Below the pieces are notes generated by a model. That model worked only from the letters and a program-made list of their open reading frames with translations, made no database searches and was not told the origin of the DNA. From contig OV121093.1 of the NCBI GenBank assembly GCA_921293015.1, positions 434,001 through 498,000 of the forward strand: DNA of 64,000 nt. The letters are read 5' to 3'. Source of the DNA: Phorcus lineatus (lineage: Eukaryota > Mollusca > Gastropoda > Trochida > Trochidae). Below, one piece after another: positions 27,236 to 39,726 of the stretch (the stretch's first letter is position 1; the number at the start of each line of letters is the position of its first letter). The position numbers and the translations under genes are program-made.

Positions 27236-28057
27236 TCATACAGCAGTAGAGTACGTACCAGTTAAAGCATACAGCAGTAGAGTACGTACCAGTTAAAGCA
27301 TAAAGCAGTAGAGTACGTACCAGTTAAAGCATAAAGCAGTAGAGTACGTACCAGTTAAAGCATACAGCAGTAGAGTACGTAACAGTTAAAGCATAAAGCA
27401 GTAGAGTCCGTATCAATTAAAGCATAAAGCAGTAGAGTACGTAACAGTTAAAGCATACAGCAGTAGAGTACGTACCAGTTAAAGCATAAAGCAGTAGAGT
27501 ACGTATCAGTTAAAGCATAAAGCAGTAGAGTACGTAGCAGTTAAAGCATAAAGCAGTAGAGTACGTATCAGTTAAAGCATAAAGCAGTAGAGTACGTATC
27601 AGTTAAAGCATACAGCAGTAGAGTACGTAACAGTTAAAGCATAAAGCAGTAGAGTACGTATCAGTTAAAGCATAAAGCAGTAGAGTACGTACCAGTTAAA
27701 GCATATAGCAGTAGAGTACGTAGCAGTTAAAGCATAAAGCAGTAGAGTACGTATCAGTTAAAGTATAAAGCAGTAGAGTACGTACCAGTTAAAGCATAAA
27801 GCAGTAGAGTACGTACCAGTTAAAGCATATAGCAGTAGAGTACGTGCCAGTTAAAGCATAAAGCAGTAGAGTACGTACCAGTTAAAGCATGTAGCAGTAG
27901 AGTACGTACCAGTTAAAGCATACAGCAGTAGAGTACGTACCAGTTAAAGCATAAAGCAGTAGAGTACGTACCAGTTAAAGCATAAAGCAGTAGAGTACGT
28001 ACCAGTTAAAGCATAAAGCAGTAGAGTACGTACCAGTTAAAGCATACAGCAGTAGAA
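27236..28057 (+). repeat. Long cassette, GAGTCC/CAATT haplotype
   Basis: The +6,327 partner of 20909-21730; the double-mutant monomer is at 27408. The C24T monomer seen just before G7A in most copies is C24 here (gcataaagc near 28017). Confidence 0.85.
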
Positions 28058-29794
28058 TACGTAGCAGTTAAAGCATAAAGCAGTAGAGTACGTACCAGTT
28101 AAAGCATACAGCAGTAGAGTACGTAGCAGTTAAAGCATAAAGCAGTAGAGTACGTACCAGTTAAAGCATACAGCAGTAGAGTACGTACCAGTTAAAGCAT
28201 ATAGCAGTAGAGTACGTGCCAGTTAAAGCATACAGCAGTAGAGTACGTAGCAGTTAAAGCATACAGCAGTAGAGTACGTACCAGTTAAAGCATAAAACAG
28301 TAGAGTACGTACCAGTTAAAGCATAAAGCAGTAGAGTACGTACCAGTTAAAGCATCCAGCAGTAGAGTACGTACCAGTTAAAGCATACAGCAGTAGAGTA
28401 CGTAACAGTTAAAGCATAAAGCAGTAGAGTACGTGCCAGTTAAAGCATAAAGCAGTAGAGTACGTACCAGTTAAAGCATAAAGCAGTAGAGTACGTACCA
28501 GTTAAAGCATACAGCAGTAGAGTACGTAACAGTTAAAGCATAAAGAAGTAGAGTACGTGCCAGTTAAAGTATAAAGCAGTAGAGTACGTACCAGTTAAAG
28601 CATAAAGCAGTAGAGTACGTACCAGTTAAAGCATAAAGCAGTAGAGTACGTAACAGTTAAAGCATAAAGCAGTAGAGTACGTAGCAGTTAAAGCATATAG
28701 CAGTAGAGTACGTGCCAGTTAAAGCATAAAGCAGTAGAGTACGTACCAGTTAAAGCATAAAGCAGTAGAGTACGTACCAGTTAAAGCATAAAGCAGTAGA
28801 GTACGTACCAGTTAAAGTATAAAGCAGTAGAGTACGTACCAGTTAAAGCATACAGCAGTAGAGTACGTAGCAGTTAAAGCATAAAGCAGTAGAGTACGTA
28901 ACAGTTAAAGCATACAGCAGTAGAGTACGTACCAGTTAAAGCATATAGCTGTAGAGTACGTGCCAGTTAAAGCATAAAGCAGTAGAGTACGTAGCAGTTA
29001 AAGCATACAGCAGTAGAGTACGTACCAGTTAAAGCATATAGCAGTAGAGTACGTGCCAGTTAAAGCATAAAGCAGTAGAGTACGTACCAGTTAAAGCATA
29101 AAGCAGTAGAGTACGTGCCGCATAAAGCAGTAGAGTACGTACCAGTTAAAGTATAAAGCAGTAGAGTACGTACCAGTTAAAGCATACAGCAGTAGAGTAC
29201 GTAGCAGTTAAAGCATACAGCAGTAGAGTACGTACCAGTTAAAGCATAAAACAGTAGAGTACGTACCAGTTAAAGCATAAAGCAGTAGAGTACGTACCAG
29301 TTAAAGCATATAGCTGTAGAGTACGTGCCAGTTAAAGCATAAAGCAGTAGAGTACGTAGCAGTTAAAGCATACAGCAGTAGAGTACGTACCAGTTAAAGC
29401 ATATAGCAGTAGAGTACGTGCCAGTTAAAGCATAAAGCAGTAGAGTACGTACCAGTTAAAGCATAAAGCAGTAGAGTACGTGCCGCATAAAGCAGTAGAG
29501 TACGTACCAGTTAAAGTATAAAGCAGTAGAGTACGTACCAGTTAAAGCATACAGCAGTAGAGTACGTAGCAGTTAAAGCATACAGCAGTAGAGTACGTAC
29601 CAGTTAAAGCATAAAACAGTAGAGTACGTACCAGTTAAAGCATAAAGCAGTAGAGTACGTACCAGTTAAAGCATCCAGCAGTAGAGTACGTACCAGTTAA
29701 AGCATACAGCAGTAGAGTACGTAACAGTTAAAGCATAAAGCAGTAGAGTACGTGCCAGTTAAAGCATAAAGCAGTAGAGTACGTACCAGTTAAA

Positions 29795-30616
29795 TCATAC
29801 AGCAGTAGAGTACGTACCAGTTAAAGCATACAGCAGTAGAGTACGTACCAGTTAATGCATAAAGCAGTAGAGTACGTATCAGTTAAAGCATAAAGCAGTA
29901 GAGTACGTACCAGTTAAAGCATACAGCAGTAGAGTACGTAACAGTTAAAGCATAAAGCAGTAGAGTCCGTATCAATTAAAGCATAAAGCAGTAGAGTACG
30001 TAACAGTTAAAGCATACAGCAGTAGAGTACGTACCAGTTAAAGCATATAGCAGTAGAGTACGTATCAGTTAAAGCATAAAGCAGTAGAGTACGTAGCAGT
30101 TAAAGCATAAAGCAGTAGAGTACGTATCAGTTAAAGCATAAAGCAGTAGAGTACGTATCAGTTAAAGCATACAGCAGTAGAGTACGTAGCAGTTAAAGCA
30201 TAAAGCAGTAGAGTACGTATCAGTTAAAGCATAAAGCAGTAGAGTACGTACCAGTTAAAGCATATAGCAGTAGAGTACGTAGCAGTTAAAGCATAAAGCA
30301 GTAGAGTACGTATCAGTTAAAGTATAAAGCAGTAGAGTACGTACCAGTTAAAGCATAAAGCAGTAGAGTACGTACCAGTTAAAGCATATAGCAGTAGAGT
30401 ACGTGCCAGTTAAAGCATAAAGCAGTAGAGTACGTACCAGTTAAAGCATGTAGCAGTAGAGTACGTACCAGTTAAAGCATACAGCAGTAGAGTACGTACC
30501 AGTTAAAGCATAAAGCAGTAGAGTACGTACCAGTTAAAGCATAAAGCAGTAGAGTACGTACCAGTTAAAGTATAAAGCAGTAGAGTACGTACCAGTTAAA
30601 GCATACAGCAGTAGAA
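29795..30616 (+). repeat. Long cassette, mixed haplotype
   Basis: 821 bp. It carries both TTAATG (29856) and GAGTCC/CAATT (29967), which are on separate cassettes in super-HOR copies A and B. It is an apparent recombinant of the two haplotypes. Confidence 0.82.
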
Positions 30617-31204
30617 TACGTAGCAGTTAAAGCATACAGCAGTAGAGTACGTACCAGTTAAAGCATACAGCAGTAGAGTACGTAGCAGTTAAAGCATAAA
30701 GCAGTAGAGTACGTACCAGTTAAAGCATACAGCAGTAGAGTACGTAGCAGTTAAAGCATATAGCAGTAGAGTACGTGCCAGTTAAAGCATACAGCAGTAG
30801 AGTACGTAGCAGTTAAAGCATACAGCAGTAGAGTACGTACCAGTTAAAGCATAAAACAGTAGAGTACGTACCAGTTAAAGCATAAAGCAGTAGAGTACGT
30901 ACCAGTTAAAGCATCCAGCAGTAGAGTACGTACCAGTTAAAGCATACAGCAGTAGAGTACGTAACAGTTAAAGCATAAAGCAGTAGAGTACGTGCCAGTT
31001 AAAGCATAAAGCAGTAGAGTACGTACCAGTTAAAGCATAAAGCAGTAGAGTACGTACCAGTTAAAGCATACAGCAGTAGAGTACGTAACAGTTAAAGCAT
31101 AAAGAAGTAGAGTACGTGCCAGTTAAAGTATAAAGCAGTAGAGTACGTACCAGTTAAAGCATAAAGCAGTAGAGTACGTACCAGTTAAAGCATAAAGCAG
31201 TAGA

Positions 31205-31312
31205 GTACGTAACAGTTAAAGCATAAAGCAGTAGAGTACGTAGCAGTTAAAGCATAAAGCAGTAGAGTACGTAACAGTTAAAGCATAAAGCAGTAGAGTA
31301 CGTAGCAGTTAA
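31205..31312 (+). repeat. 62-bp (two-monomer) tandem duplication
   Basis: A GTAAC monomer followed by a GTAGC monomer appears twice in succession, where related blocks (for example near 24.7 and 28.65 kb) have the pair once. It accounts for the change of offset from 6,482 to 6,544. Confidence 0.8.
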
Positions 31313-32136
31313 AGCATATAGCAGTAGAGTACGTGCCAGTTAAAGCATAAAGCAGTAGAGTACGTACCAGTTAAAGCATAAAGCAGTAGAGTACGTACCA
31401 GTTAAAGCATAAAGCAGTAGAGTACGTACCAGTTAAAGTATAAAGCAGTAGAGTACGTACCAGTTAAAGCATACAGCAGTAGAGTACGTAGCAGTTAAAG
31501 CATAAAGCAGTAGAGTACGTAACAGTTAAAGCATACAGCAGTAGAGTACGTACCAGTTAAAGCATATAGCTGTAGAGTACGTGCCAGTTAAAGCATAAAG
31601 CAGTAGAGTACGTAGCAGTTAAAGCATACAGCAGTAGAGTACGTACCAGTTAAAGCATATAGCAGTAGAGTACGTGCCAGTTAAAGCATAAAGCAGTAGA
31701 GTACGTACCAGTTAAAGCATAAAGCAGTAGAGTACGTGCCGCATAAAGCAGTAGAGTACGTACCAGTTAAAGTATAAAGCAGTAGAGTACGTACCAGTTA
31801 AAGCATAAAGCAGTAGAGTACGTGCCGCATAAAGCAGTAGAGTACGTACCAGTTAAAGTATAAAGCAGTAGAGTACGTACCAGTTAAAGCATACAGCAGT
31901 AGAGTACGTAGCAGTTAAAGCATACAGCAGTAGAGTACGTACCAGTTAAAGCATAAAACAGTAGAGTACGTACCAGTTAAAGCATAAAGCAGTAGAGTAC
32001 GTACCAGTTAAAGCATCCAGCAGTAGAGTACGTACCAGTTAAAGCATACAGCAGTAGAGTACGTAACAGTTAAAGCATAAAGCAGTAGAGTACGTGCCAG
32101 TTAAAGCATAAAGCAGTAGAGTACGTACCAGTTAAA

Positions 32137-32958
32137 TCATACAGCAGTAGAGTACGTACCAGTTAAAGCATACAGCAGTAGAGTACGTACCAGTTAATGC
32201 ATAAAGCAGTAGAGTACGTATCAGTTAAAGCATAAAGCAGTAGAGTACGTACCAGTTAAAGCATACAGCAGTAGAGTACGTAACAGTTAAAGCATAAAGC
32301 AGTAGAGTCCGTATCAATTAAAGCATAAAGCAGTAGAGTACGTAACAGTTAAAGCATACAGCAGTAGAGTACGTACCAGTTAAAGCATATAGCAGTAGAG
32401 TACGTATCAGTTAAAGCATAAAGCAGTAGAGTACGTAGCAGTTAAAGCATAAAGCAGTAGAGTACGTATCAGTTAAAGCATAAAGCAGTAGAGTACGTAT
32501 CAGTTAAAGCATACAGCAGTAGAGTACGTAACAGTTAAAGCATAAAGCAGTAGAGTACGTATCAGTTAAAGCATAAAGCAGTAGAGTACGTACCAGTTAA
32601 AGCATATAGCAGTAGAGTACGTAGCAGTTAAAGCATAAAGCAGTAGAGTACGTATCAGTTAAAGTATAAAGCAGTAGAGTACGTACCAGTTAAAGCATAA
32701 AGCAGTAGAGTACGTACCAGTTAAAGCATATAGCAGTAGAGTACGTGCCAGTTAAAGCATAAAGCAGTAGAGTACGTACCAGTTAAAGCATGTAGCAGTA
32801 GAGTACGTACCAGTTAAAGCATACAGCAGTAGAGTACGTACCAGTTAAAGCATAAAGCAGTAGAGTACGTACCAGTTAAAGCATAAAGCAGTAGAGTACG
32901 TACCAGTTAAAGTATAAAGCAGTAGAGTACGTACCAGTTAAAGCATACAGCAGTAGAA
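32137..32958 (+). repeat. Long cassette, mixed haplotype
   Basis: 821 bp, with TTAATG at 32198 and GAGTCC/CAATT at 32309, the same combination as the cassette 2,342 bp upstream, so probably its direct duplicate. Confidence 0.82.
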
Positions 32959-34020
32959 TACGTAGCAGTTAAAGCATAAAGCAGTAGAGTACGTACCAGT
33001 TAAAGCATACAGCAGTAGAGTACGTAGCAGTTAAAGCATAAAGCAGTAGAGTACGTACCAGTTAAAGCATACAGCAGTAGAGTACGTACCAGTTAAAGCA
33101 TACAGCAGTAGAGTACGTAACAGTTAAAGCATAAAGAAGTAGAGTACGTGCCAGTTAAAGTATAAAGCAGTAGAGTACGTACCAGTTAAAGCATAAAGCA
33201 GTAGAGTACGTACCAGTTAAAGCATAAAGCAGTAGAGTACGTAACAGTTAAAGCATAAAGCAGTAGAGTACGTAGCAGTTAAAGCATATAGCAGTAGAGT
33301 ACGTGCCAGTTAAAGCATAAAGCAGTAGAGTACGTACCAGTTAAAGCATAAAGCAGTAGAGTACGTACCAGTTAAAGCATAAAGCAGTAGAGTACGTACC
33401 AGTTAAAGTATAAAGCAGTAGAGTACGTACCAGTTAAAGCATACAGCAGTAGAGTACGTAGCAGTTAAAGCATAAAGCAGTAGAGTACGTAACAGTTAAA
33501 GCATACAGCAGTAGAGTACGTACCAGTTAAAGCATATAGCTGTAGAGTACGTGCCAGTTAAAGCATAAAGCAGTAGAGTACGTAGCAGTTAAAGCATACA
33601 GCAGTAGAGTACGTACCAGTTAAAGCATATAGCAGTAGAGTACGTGCCAGTTAAAGCATAAAGCAGTAGAGTACGTACCAGTTAAAGCATAAAGCAGTAG
33701 AGTACGTGCCGCATAAAGCAGTAGAGTACGTACCAGTTAAAGTATAAAGCAGTAGAGTACGTACCAGTTAAAGCATACAGCAGTAGAGTACGTAGCAGTT
33801 AAAGCATAAAGCAGTAGAGTACGTACCAGTTAAAGCATAAAACAGTAGAGTACGTACCAGTTAAAGCATAAAGCAGTAGAGTACGTACCAGTTAAAGCAT
33901 CCAGCAGTAGAGTACGTACCAGTTAAAGCATACAGCAGTAGAGTACGTAACAGTTAAAGCATAAAGCAGTAGAGTACGTGCCAGTTAAAGCATAAAGCAG
34001 TAGAGTACGTACCAGTTAAA

Positions 34021-34563
34021 TCATACAGCAGTAGAGTACGTACCAGTTAAAGCATACAGCAGTAGAGTACGTACCAGTTAAAGCATAAAGCAGTAGAGTA
34101 CGTATCAGTTAAAGCATAAAGCAGTAGAGTACGTACCAGTTAAAGCATACAGCAGTAGAGTACGTAACAGTTAAAGCATAAAGCAGTAGAGTCCGTATCA
34201 ATTAAAGCATAAAGCAGTAGAGTACGTAACAGTTAAAGCATACAGCAGTAGAGTACGTATCAGTTAAAGTATAAAGCAGTAGAGTACGTACCAGTTAAAG
34301 CATAAAGCAGTAGAGTACGTACCAGTTAAAGCATATAGCAGTAGAGTACGTGCCAGTTAAAGCATAAAGCAGTAGAGTACGTACCAGTTAAAGCATGTAG
34401 CAGTAGAGTACGTACCAGTTAAAGCATACAGCAGTAGAGTACGTACCAGTTAAAGCATAAAGCAGTAGAGTACGTACCAGTTAAAGCATAAAGCAGTAGA
34501 GTACGTACCAGTTAAAGTATAAAGCAGTAGAGTACGTACCAGTTAAAGCATACAGCAGTAGAA
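34021..34563 (+). repeat. Short cassette, form S2
   Basis: 542 bp. It keeps GAGTCC/CAATT (34193) but jumps from GTAAC-catacagc directly to GTATC with C24T, so the nine monomers from the first GTACC-catatagc through GTAGC-cataaagc are missing. The breakpoints differ from S1 although the length lost is the same. Confidence 0.85.
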
Positions 34564-34959
34564 TACGTAGCAGTTAAAGCATAAAGCAGTAGAGTACGTA
34601 CCAGTTAAAGCATACAGCAGTAGAGTACGTAGCAGTTAAAGCATAAAGCAGTAGAGTACGTACCAGTTAAAGCATACAGCAGTAGAGTACGTACCAGTTA
34701 AAGCATATAGCAGTAGAGTACGTGCCAGTTAAAGCATACAGCAGTAGAGTACGTATCAGTTAAAGCATACAGCAGTAGAGTACGTACCAGTTAAAGCATA
34801 AAACAGTAGAGTACGTACCAGTTAAAGCATAAAGCAGTAGAGTACGTACCAGTTAAAGCATCCAGCAGTAGAGTACGTACCAGTTAAAGCATACAGCAGT
34901 AGAGTACGTAACAGTTAAAGCATAAAGCAGTAGAGTACGTGCCAGTTAAAGCATAAAGC

Positions 34960-35710
34960 AGTAGAGTACGTATCAGTTAAAGCATAAAGCAGTAGAGTAC
35001 GTACCAGTTAAAGCATACAGCAGTAGAGTACGTAACAGTTAAAGCATAAAGCAGTAGAGTCCGTATCAATTAAAGCATAAAGCAGTAGAGTACGTAACAG
35101 TTAAAGCATACAGCAGTAGAGTACGTACCAGTTAAAGCATATAGCAGTAGAGTACGTATCAGTTAAAGCATAAAGCAGTAGAGTACGTAGCAGTTAAAGC
35201 ATAAAGCAGTAGAGTACGTATCAGTTAAAGCATAAAGCAGTAGAGTACGTATCAGTTAAAGCATACAGCAGTAGAGTACGTAACAGTTAAAGCATAAAGC
35301 AGTAGAGTACGTATCAGTTAAAGCATAAAGCAGTAGAGTACGTACCAGTTAAAGCATATAGCAGTAGAGTACGTAGCAGTTAAAGCATAAAGCAGTAGAG
35401 TACGTATCAGTTAAAGTATAAAGCAGTAGAGTACGTACCAGTTAAAGCATAAAGCAGTAGAGTACGTACCAGTTAAAGCATATAGCAGTAGAGTACGTGC
35501 CAGTTAAAGCATAAAGCAGTAGAGTACGTACCAGTTAAAGCATGTAGCAGTAGAGTACGTACCAGTTAAAGCATACAGCAGTAGAGTACGTACCAGTTAA
35601 AGCATAAAGCAGTAGAGTACGTACCAGTTAAAGCATAAAGCAGTAGAGTACGTACCAGTTAAAGTATAAAGCAGTAGAGTACGTACCAGTTAAAGCATAC
35701 AGCAGTAGAA
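34960..35710 (+). repeat. Long cassette lacking its left marker
   Basis: GAGTCC/CAATT is at 35061 and G7A at 35710, the long-form spacing, but the A22T and the preceding monomers are replaced by a junction with GTGCC-cataaagc near 34,960. It lies between two S2 cassettes; G7A bases at 34563 and 35710 are 1,147 bp (37 monomers) apart. Confidence 0.75.
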
Positions 35711-36586
35711 TACGTAGCAGTTAAAGCATAAAGCAGTAGAGTACGTACCAGTTAAAGCATACAGCAGTAGAGTACGTAGCAGTTAAAGCATAAAGCAGTA
35801 GAGTACGTACCAGTTAAAGCATACAGCAGTAGAGTACGTACCAGTTAAAGCATACAGCAGTAGAGTACGTAACAGTTAAAGCATAAAGAAGTAGAGTACG
35901 TACCAGTTAAAGCATAAAGCAGTAGAGTACGTACCAGTTAAAGCATAAAGCAGTAGAGTACGTACCAGTTAAAGTATAAAGCAGTAGAGTACGTACCAGT
36001 TAAAGCATACAGCAGTAGAGTACGTAGCAGTTAAAGCATAAAGCAGTAGAGTACGTAACAGTTAAAGCATACAGCAGTAGAGTACGTACCAGTTAAAGCA
36101 TATAGCTGTAGAGTACGTGCCAGTTAAAGCATAAAGCAGTAGAGTACGTAGCAGTTAAAGCATACAGCAGTAGAGTACGTACCAGTTAAAGCATATAGCA
36201 GTAGAGTACGTGCCAGTTAAAGCATAAAGCAGTAGAGTACGTACCAGTTAAAGCATAAAGCAGTAGAGTACGTGCCGCATAAAGCAGTAGAGTACGTACC
36301 AGTTAAAGTATAAAGCAGTAGAGTACGTACCAGTTAAAGCATACAGCAGTAGAGTACGTAGCAGTTAAAGCATACAGCAGTAGAGTACGTACCAGTTAAA
36401 GCATAAAACAGTAGAGTACGTACCAGTTAAAGCATAAAGCAGTAGAGTACGTACCAGTTAAAGCATCCAGCAGTAGAGTACGTACCAGTTAAAGCATACA
36501 GCAGTAGAGTACGTAACAGTTAAAGCATAAAGCAGTAGAGTACGTGCCAGTTAAAGCATAAAGCAGTAGAGTACGTACCAGTTAAA

Positions 36587-37129
36587 TCATACAGCAGTAG
36601 AGTACGTACCAGTTAAAGCATACAGCAGTAGAGTACGTACCAGTTAAAGCATAAAGCAGTAGAGTACGTATCAGTTAAAGCATAAAGCAGTAGAGTACGT
36701 ACCAGTTAAAGCATACAGCAGTAGAGTACGTAACAGTTAAAGCATAAAGCAGTAGAGTCCGTATCAATTAAAGCATAAAGCAGTAGAGTACGTAACAGTT
36801 AAAGCATACAGCAGTAGAGTACGTATCAGTTAAAGTATAAAGCAGTAGAGTACGTACCAGTTAAAGCATAAAGCAGTAGAGTACGTACCAGTTAAAGCAT
36901 ATAGCAGTAGAGTACGTGCCAGTTAAAGCATAAAGCAGTAGAGTACGTACCAGTTAAAGCATGTAGCAGTAGAGTACGTACCAGTTAAAGCATACAGCAG
37001 TAGAGTACGTACCAGTTAAAGCATAAAGCAGTAGAGTACGTACCAGTTAAAGCATAAAGCAGTAGAGTACGTACCAGTTAAAGTATAAAGCAGTAGAGTA
37101 CGTACCAGTTAAAGCATACAGCAGTAGAA
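36587..37129 (+). repeat. Short cassette, form S2
   Basis: 542 bp; GAGTCC/CAATT at 36759 and the same junction as at 34.2 kb. Confidence 0.85.
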
Positions 37130-39183
37130 TACGTAGCAGTTAAAGCATAAAGCAGTAGAGTACGTACCAGTTAAAGCATACAGCAGTAGAGTACGTAGCA
37201 GTTAAAGCATAAAGCAGTAGAGTACGTACCAGTTAAAGCATACAGCAGTAGAGTACGTACCAGTTAAAGCATATAGCAGTAGAGTACGTGCCAGTTAAAG
37301 CATACAGCAGTAGAGTACGTAGCAGTTAAAGCATACAGCAGTAGAGTACGTACCAGTTAAAGCATAAAACAGTAGAGTACGTACCAGTTAAAGCATAAAG
37401 CAGTAGAGTACGTACCAGTTAAAGCATCCAGCAGTAGAGTACGTACCAGTTAAAGCATACAGCAGTAGAGTACGTAACAGTTAAAGCATAAAGCAGTAGA
37501 GTACGTGCCAGTTAAAGCATAAAGCAGTAGAGTACGTACCAGTTAAAGCATAAAGCAGTAGAGTACGTACCAGTTAAAGCATACAGCAGTAGAGTACGTA
37601 ACAGTTAAAGCATAAAGAAGTAGAGTACGTGCCAGTTAAAGTATAAAGCAGTAGAGTACGTACCAGTTAAAGCATAAAGCAGTAGAGTACGTACCAGTTA
37701 AAGCATAAAGCAGTAGAGTACGTAACAGTTAAAGCATAAAGCAGTAGAGTACGTAGCAGTTAAAGCATATAGCAGTAGAGTACGTGCCAGTTAAAGCATA
37801 AAGCAGTAGAGTACGTAACAGTTAAAGCATAAAGCAGTAGAGTACGTACCAGTTAAAGCATAAAGCAGTAGAGTACGTACCAGTTAAAGTATAAAGCAGT
37901 AGAGTACGTACCAGTTAAAGCATACAGCAGTAGAGTACGTACCAGTTAAAGCATAAAGCAGTAGAGTACGTAACAGTTAAAGCATACAGCAGTAGAGTAC
38001 GTACCAGTTAAAGCATATAGCTGTAGAGTACGTGCCAGTTAAAGCATAAAGCAGTAGAGTACGTAGCAGTTAAAGCATACAGCAGTAGAGTACGTAACAG
38101 TTAAAGCATAAAGAAGTAGAGTACGTGCCAGTAAAAGTATAAAGCAGTAGAGTACGTACCAGTTAAAGCATAAAGCAGTAGAGTACGTACCAGTTAAAGC
38201 ATAAAGCAGTAGAGTACGTAACAGTTAAAGCATAAAGCAGTAGAGTACGTAGCAGTTAAAGCATACAGCAGTAGAGTACGTAACAGTTAAAGCATAAAGA
38301 AGTAGAGTACGTGCCAGTTAAAGTATAAAGCAGTAGAGTACGTACCAGTTAAAGCATAAAGCAGTAGAGTACGTACCAGTTAAAGCATAAAGCAGTAGAG
38401 TACGTAACAGTTAAAGCATAAAGCAGTAGAGTACGTAGCAGTTAAAGCATATAGCAGTAGAGTACGTGCCAGTTAAAGCATAAAGCAGTAGAGTACGTAC
38501 CAGTTAAAGCATAAAGCAGTAGAGTACGTACCAGTTAAAGCATAAAGCAGTAGAGTACGTACCAGTTAAAGTATAAAGCAGTAGAGTACGTACCAGTTAA
38601 AGCATACAGCAGTAGAGTACGTAGCAGTTAAAGCATAAAGCAGTAGAGTACGTAACAGTTAAAGCATACAGCAGTAGAGTACGTACCAGTTAAAGCATAT
38701 AGCTGTAGAGTACGTGCCAGTTAAAGCATAAAGCAGTAGAGTACGTAGCAGTTAAAGCATACAGCAGTAGAGTACGTACCAGTTAAAGCATATAGCAGTA
38801 GAGTACGTGCCAGTTAAAGCATAAAGCAGTAGAGTACGTACCAGTTAAAGCATAAAGCAGTAGAGTACGTGCCGCATAAAGCAGTAGAGTACGTACCAGT
38901 TAAAGTATAAAGCAGTAGAGTACGTACCAGTTAAAGCATACAGCAGTAGAGTACGTAGCAGTTAAAGCATACAGCAGTAGAGTACGTACCAGTTAAAGCA
39001 TAAAACAGTAGAGTACGTACCAGTTAAAGCATAAAGCAGTAGAGTACGTACCAGTTAAAGCATCCAGCAGTAGAGTACGTACCAGTTAAAGCATACAGCA
39101 GTAGAGTACGTAACAGTTAAAGCATAAAGCAGTAGAGTACGTGCCAGTTAAAGCATAAAGCAGTAGAGTACGTACCAGTTAAA

Positions 39184-39726
39184 TCATACAGCAGTAGAGT
39201 ACGTACCAGTTAAAGCATACAGCAGTAGAGTACGTACCAGTTAAAGCATAAAGCAGTAGAGTACGTATCAGTTAAAGCATAAAGCAGTAGAGTACGTACC
39301 AGTTAAAGCATACAGCAGTAGAGTACGTAACAGTTAAAGCATAAAGCAGTAGAGTCCGTATCAATTAAAGCATAAAGCAGTAGAGTACGTAACAGTTAAA
39401 GCATACAGCAGTAGAGTACGTATCAGTTAAAGCATAAAGCAGTAGAGTACGTACCAGTTAAAGCATAAAGCAGTAGAGTACGTACCAGTTAAAGCATATA
39501 GCAGTAGAGTACGTGCCAGTTAAAGCATAAAGCAGTAGAGTACGTACCAGTTAAAGCATGTAGCAGTAGAGTACGTACCAGTTAAAGCATACAGCAGTAG
39601 AGTACGTACCAGTTAAAGCATAAAGCAGTAGAGTACGTACCAGTTAAAGCATAAAGCAGTAGAGTACGTACCAGTTAAAGTATAAAGCAGTAGAGTACGT
39701 ACCAGTTAAAGCATACAGCAGTAGAA
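39184..39726 (+). repeat. Short cassette, form S2
   Basis: 542 bp; the S2 junction with C24 restored after GTATC. It is the last cassette before the right-hand domain and is followed at once by a 124-bp duplication of its G7A end. Confidence 0.83.

Larger units (their letters stand above)
23193..29290 (+). repeat. 6,327-bp super-HOR, copy B
   Basis: This is the tandem copy of 16866-23192, in register at +6,327 until about 29.29 kb. There copy A has the 210-bp spacing of short monomers (22791/23001), while copy B continues with a 365-bp spacing (29118/29483). That adds 155 bp, and downstream markers are shifted from +6,327 to +6,482. A private T8G change (gagGacg) sits at 26453. Confidence 0.88.
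29291..31740 (+). repeat. 6.3-kb super-HOR, partial third copy with insertions
   Basis: Relative to copy B the offset is 6,482 bp (A22T 29795, TTAATG 29856, G7A 30616) and grows to 6,544 by the short monomer at 31739. The extra 62 bp is a two-monomer duplication near 31.2-31.3 kb (a GTAAC/GTAGC pair repeated). Beyond this the unit is restarted early: another long cassette follows at 32137, only 2,342 bp after the one at 29795. Confidence 0.8.
3000..38890. repeat. Domain carrying the 24-bp short monomer (21 copies)
   Basis: In 21 monomers the seven bases at positions 16-22 (AGTTAAA) are missing, so GTGCC is followed directly by GCATAAAGC. The first C of the junction CCG is at 3021, 3386, 5239, 6968, 12448, 12658, 16309, 16674, 18868, 20597, 22791, 23001, 25195, 26924, 29118, 29483, 31739, 31825, 33709, 36275 and 38872. 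Nearly all are followed by a GTACC monomer carrying C24T, which suggests one deletion event spread by duplication. The full-length counterpart in the same context occurs beyond 39 kb (for example near 41571). The 7-bp shift is also why distances between markers in this domain are multiples of 31 minus multiples of 7. Confidence 0.95.

Noticed and set aside
3000-38890. The 24-bp monomers as random sequencing indels
   Set aside because: All 21 have the same seven bases missing in nearly the same neighbour context and lie at positions that repeat with the super-HOR, so they are inherited variants.
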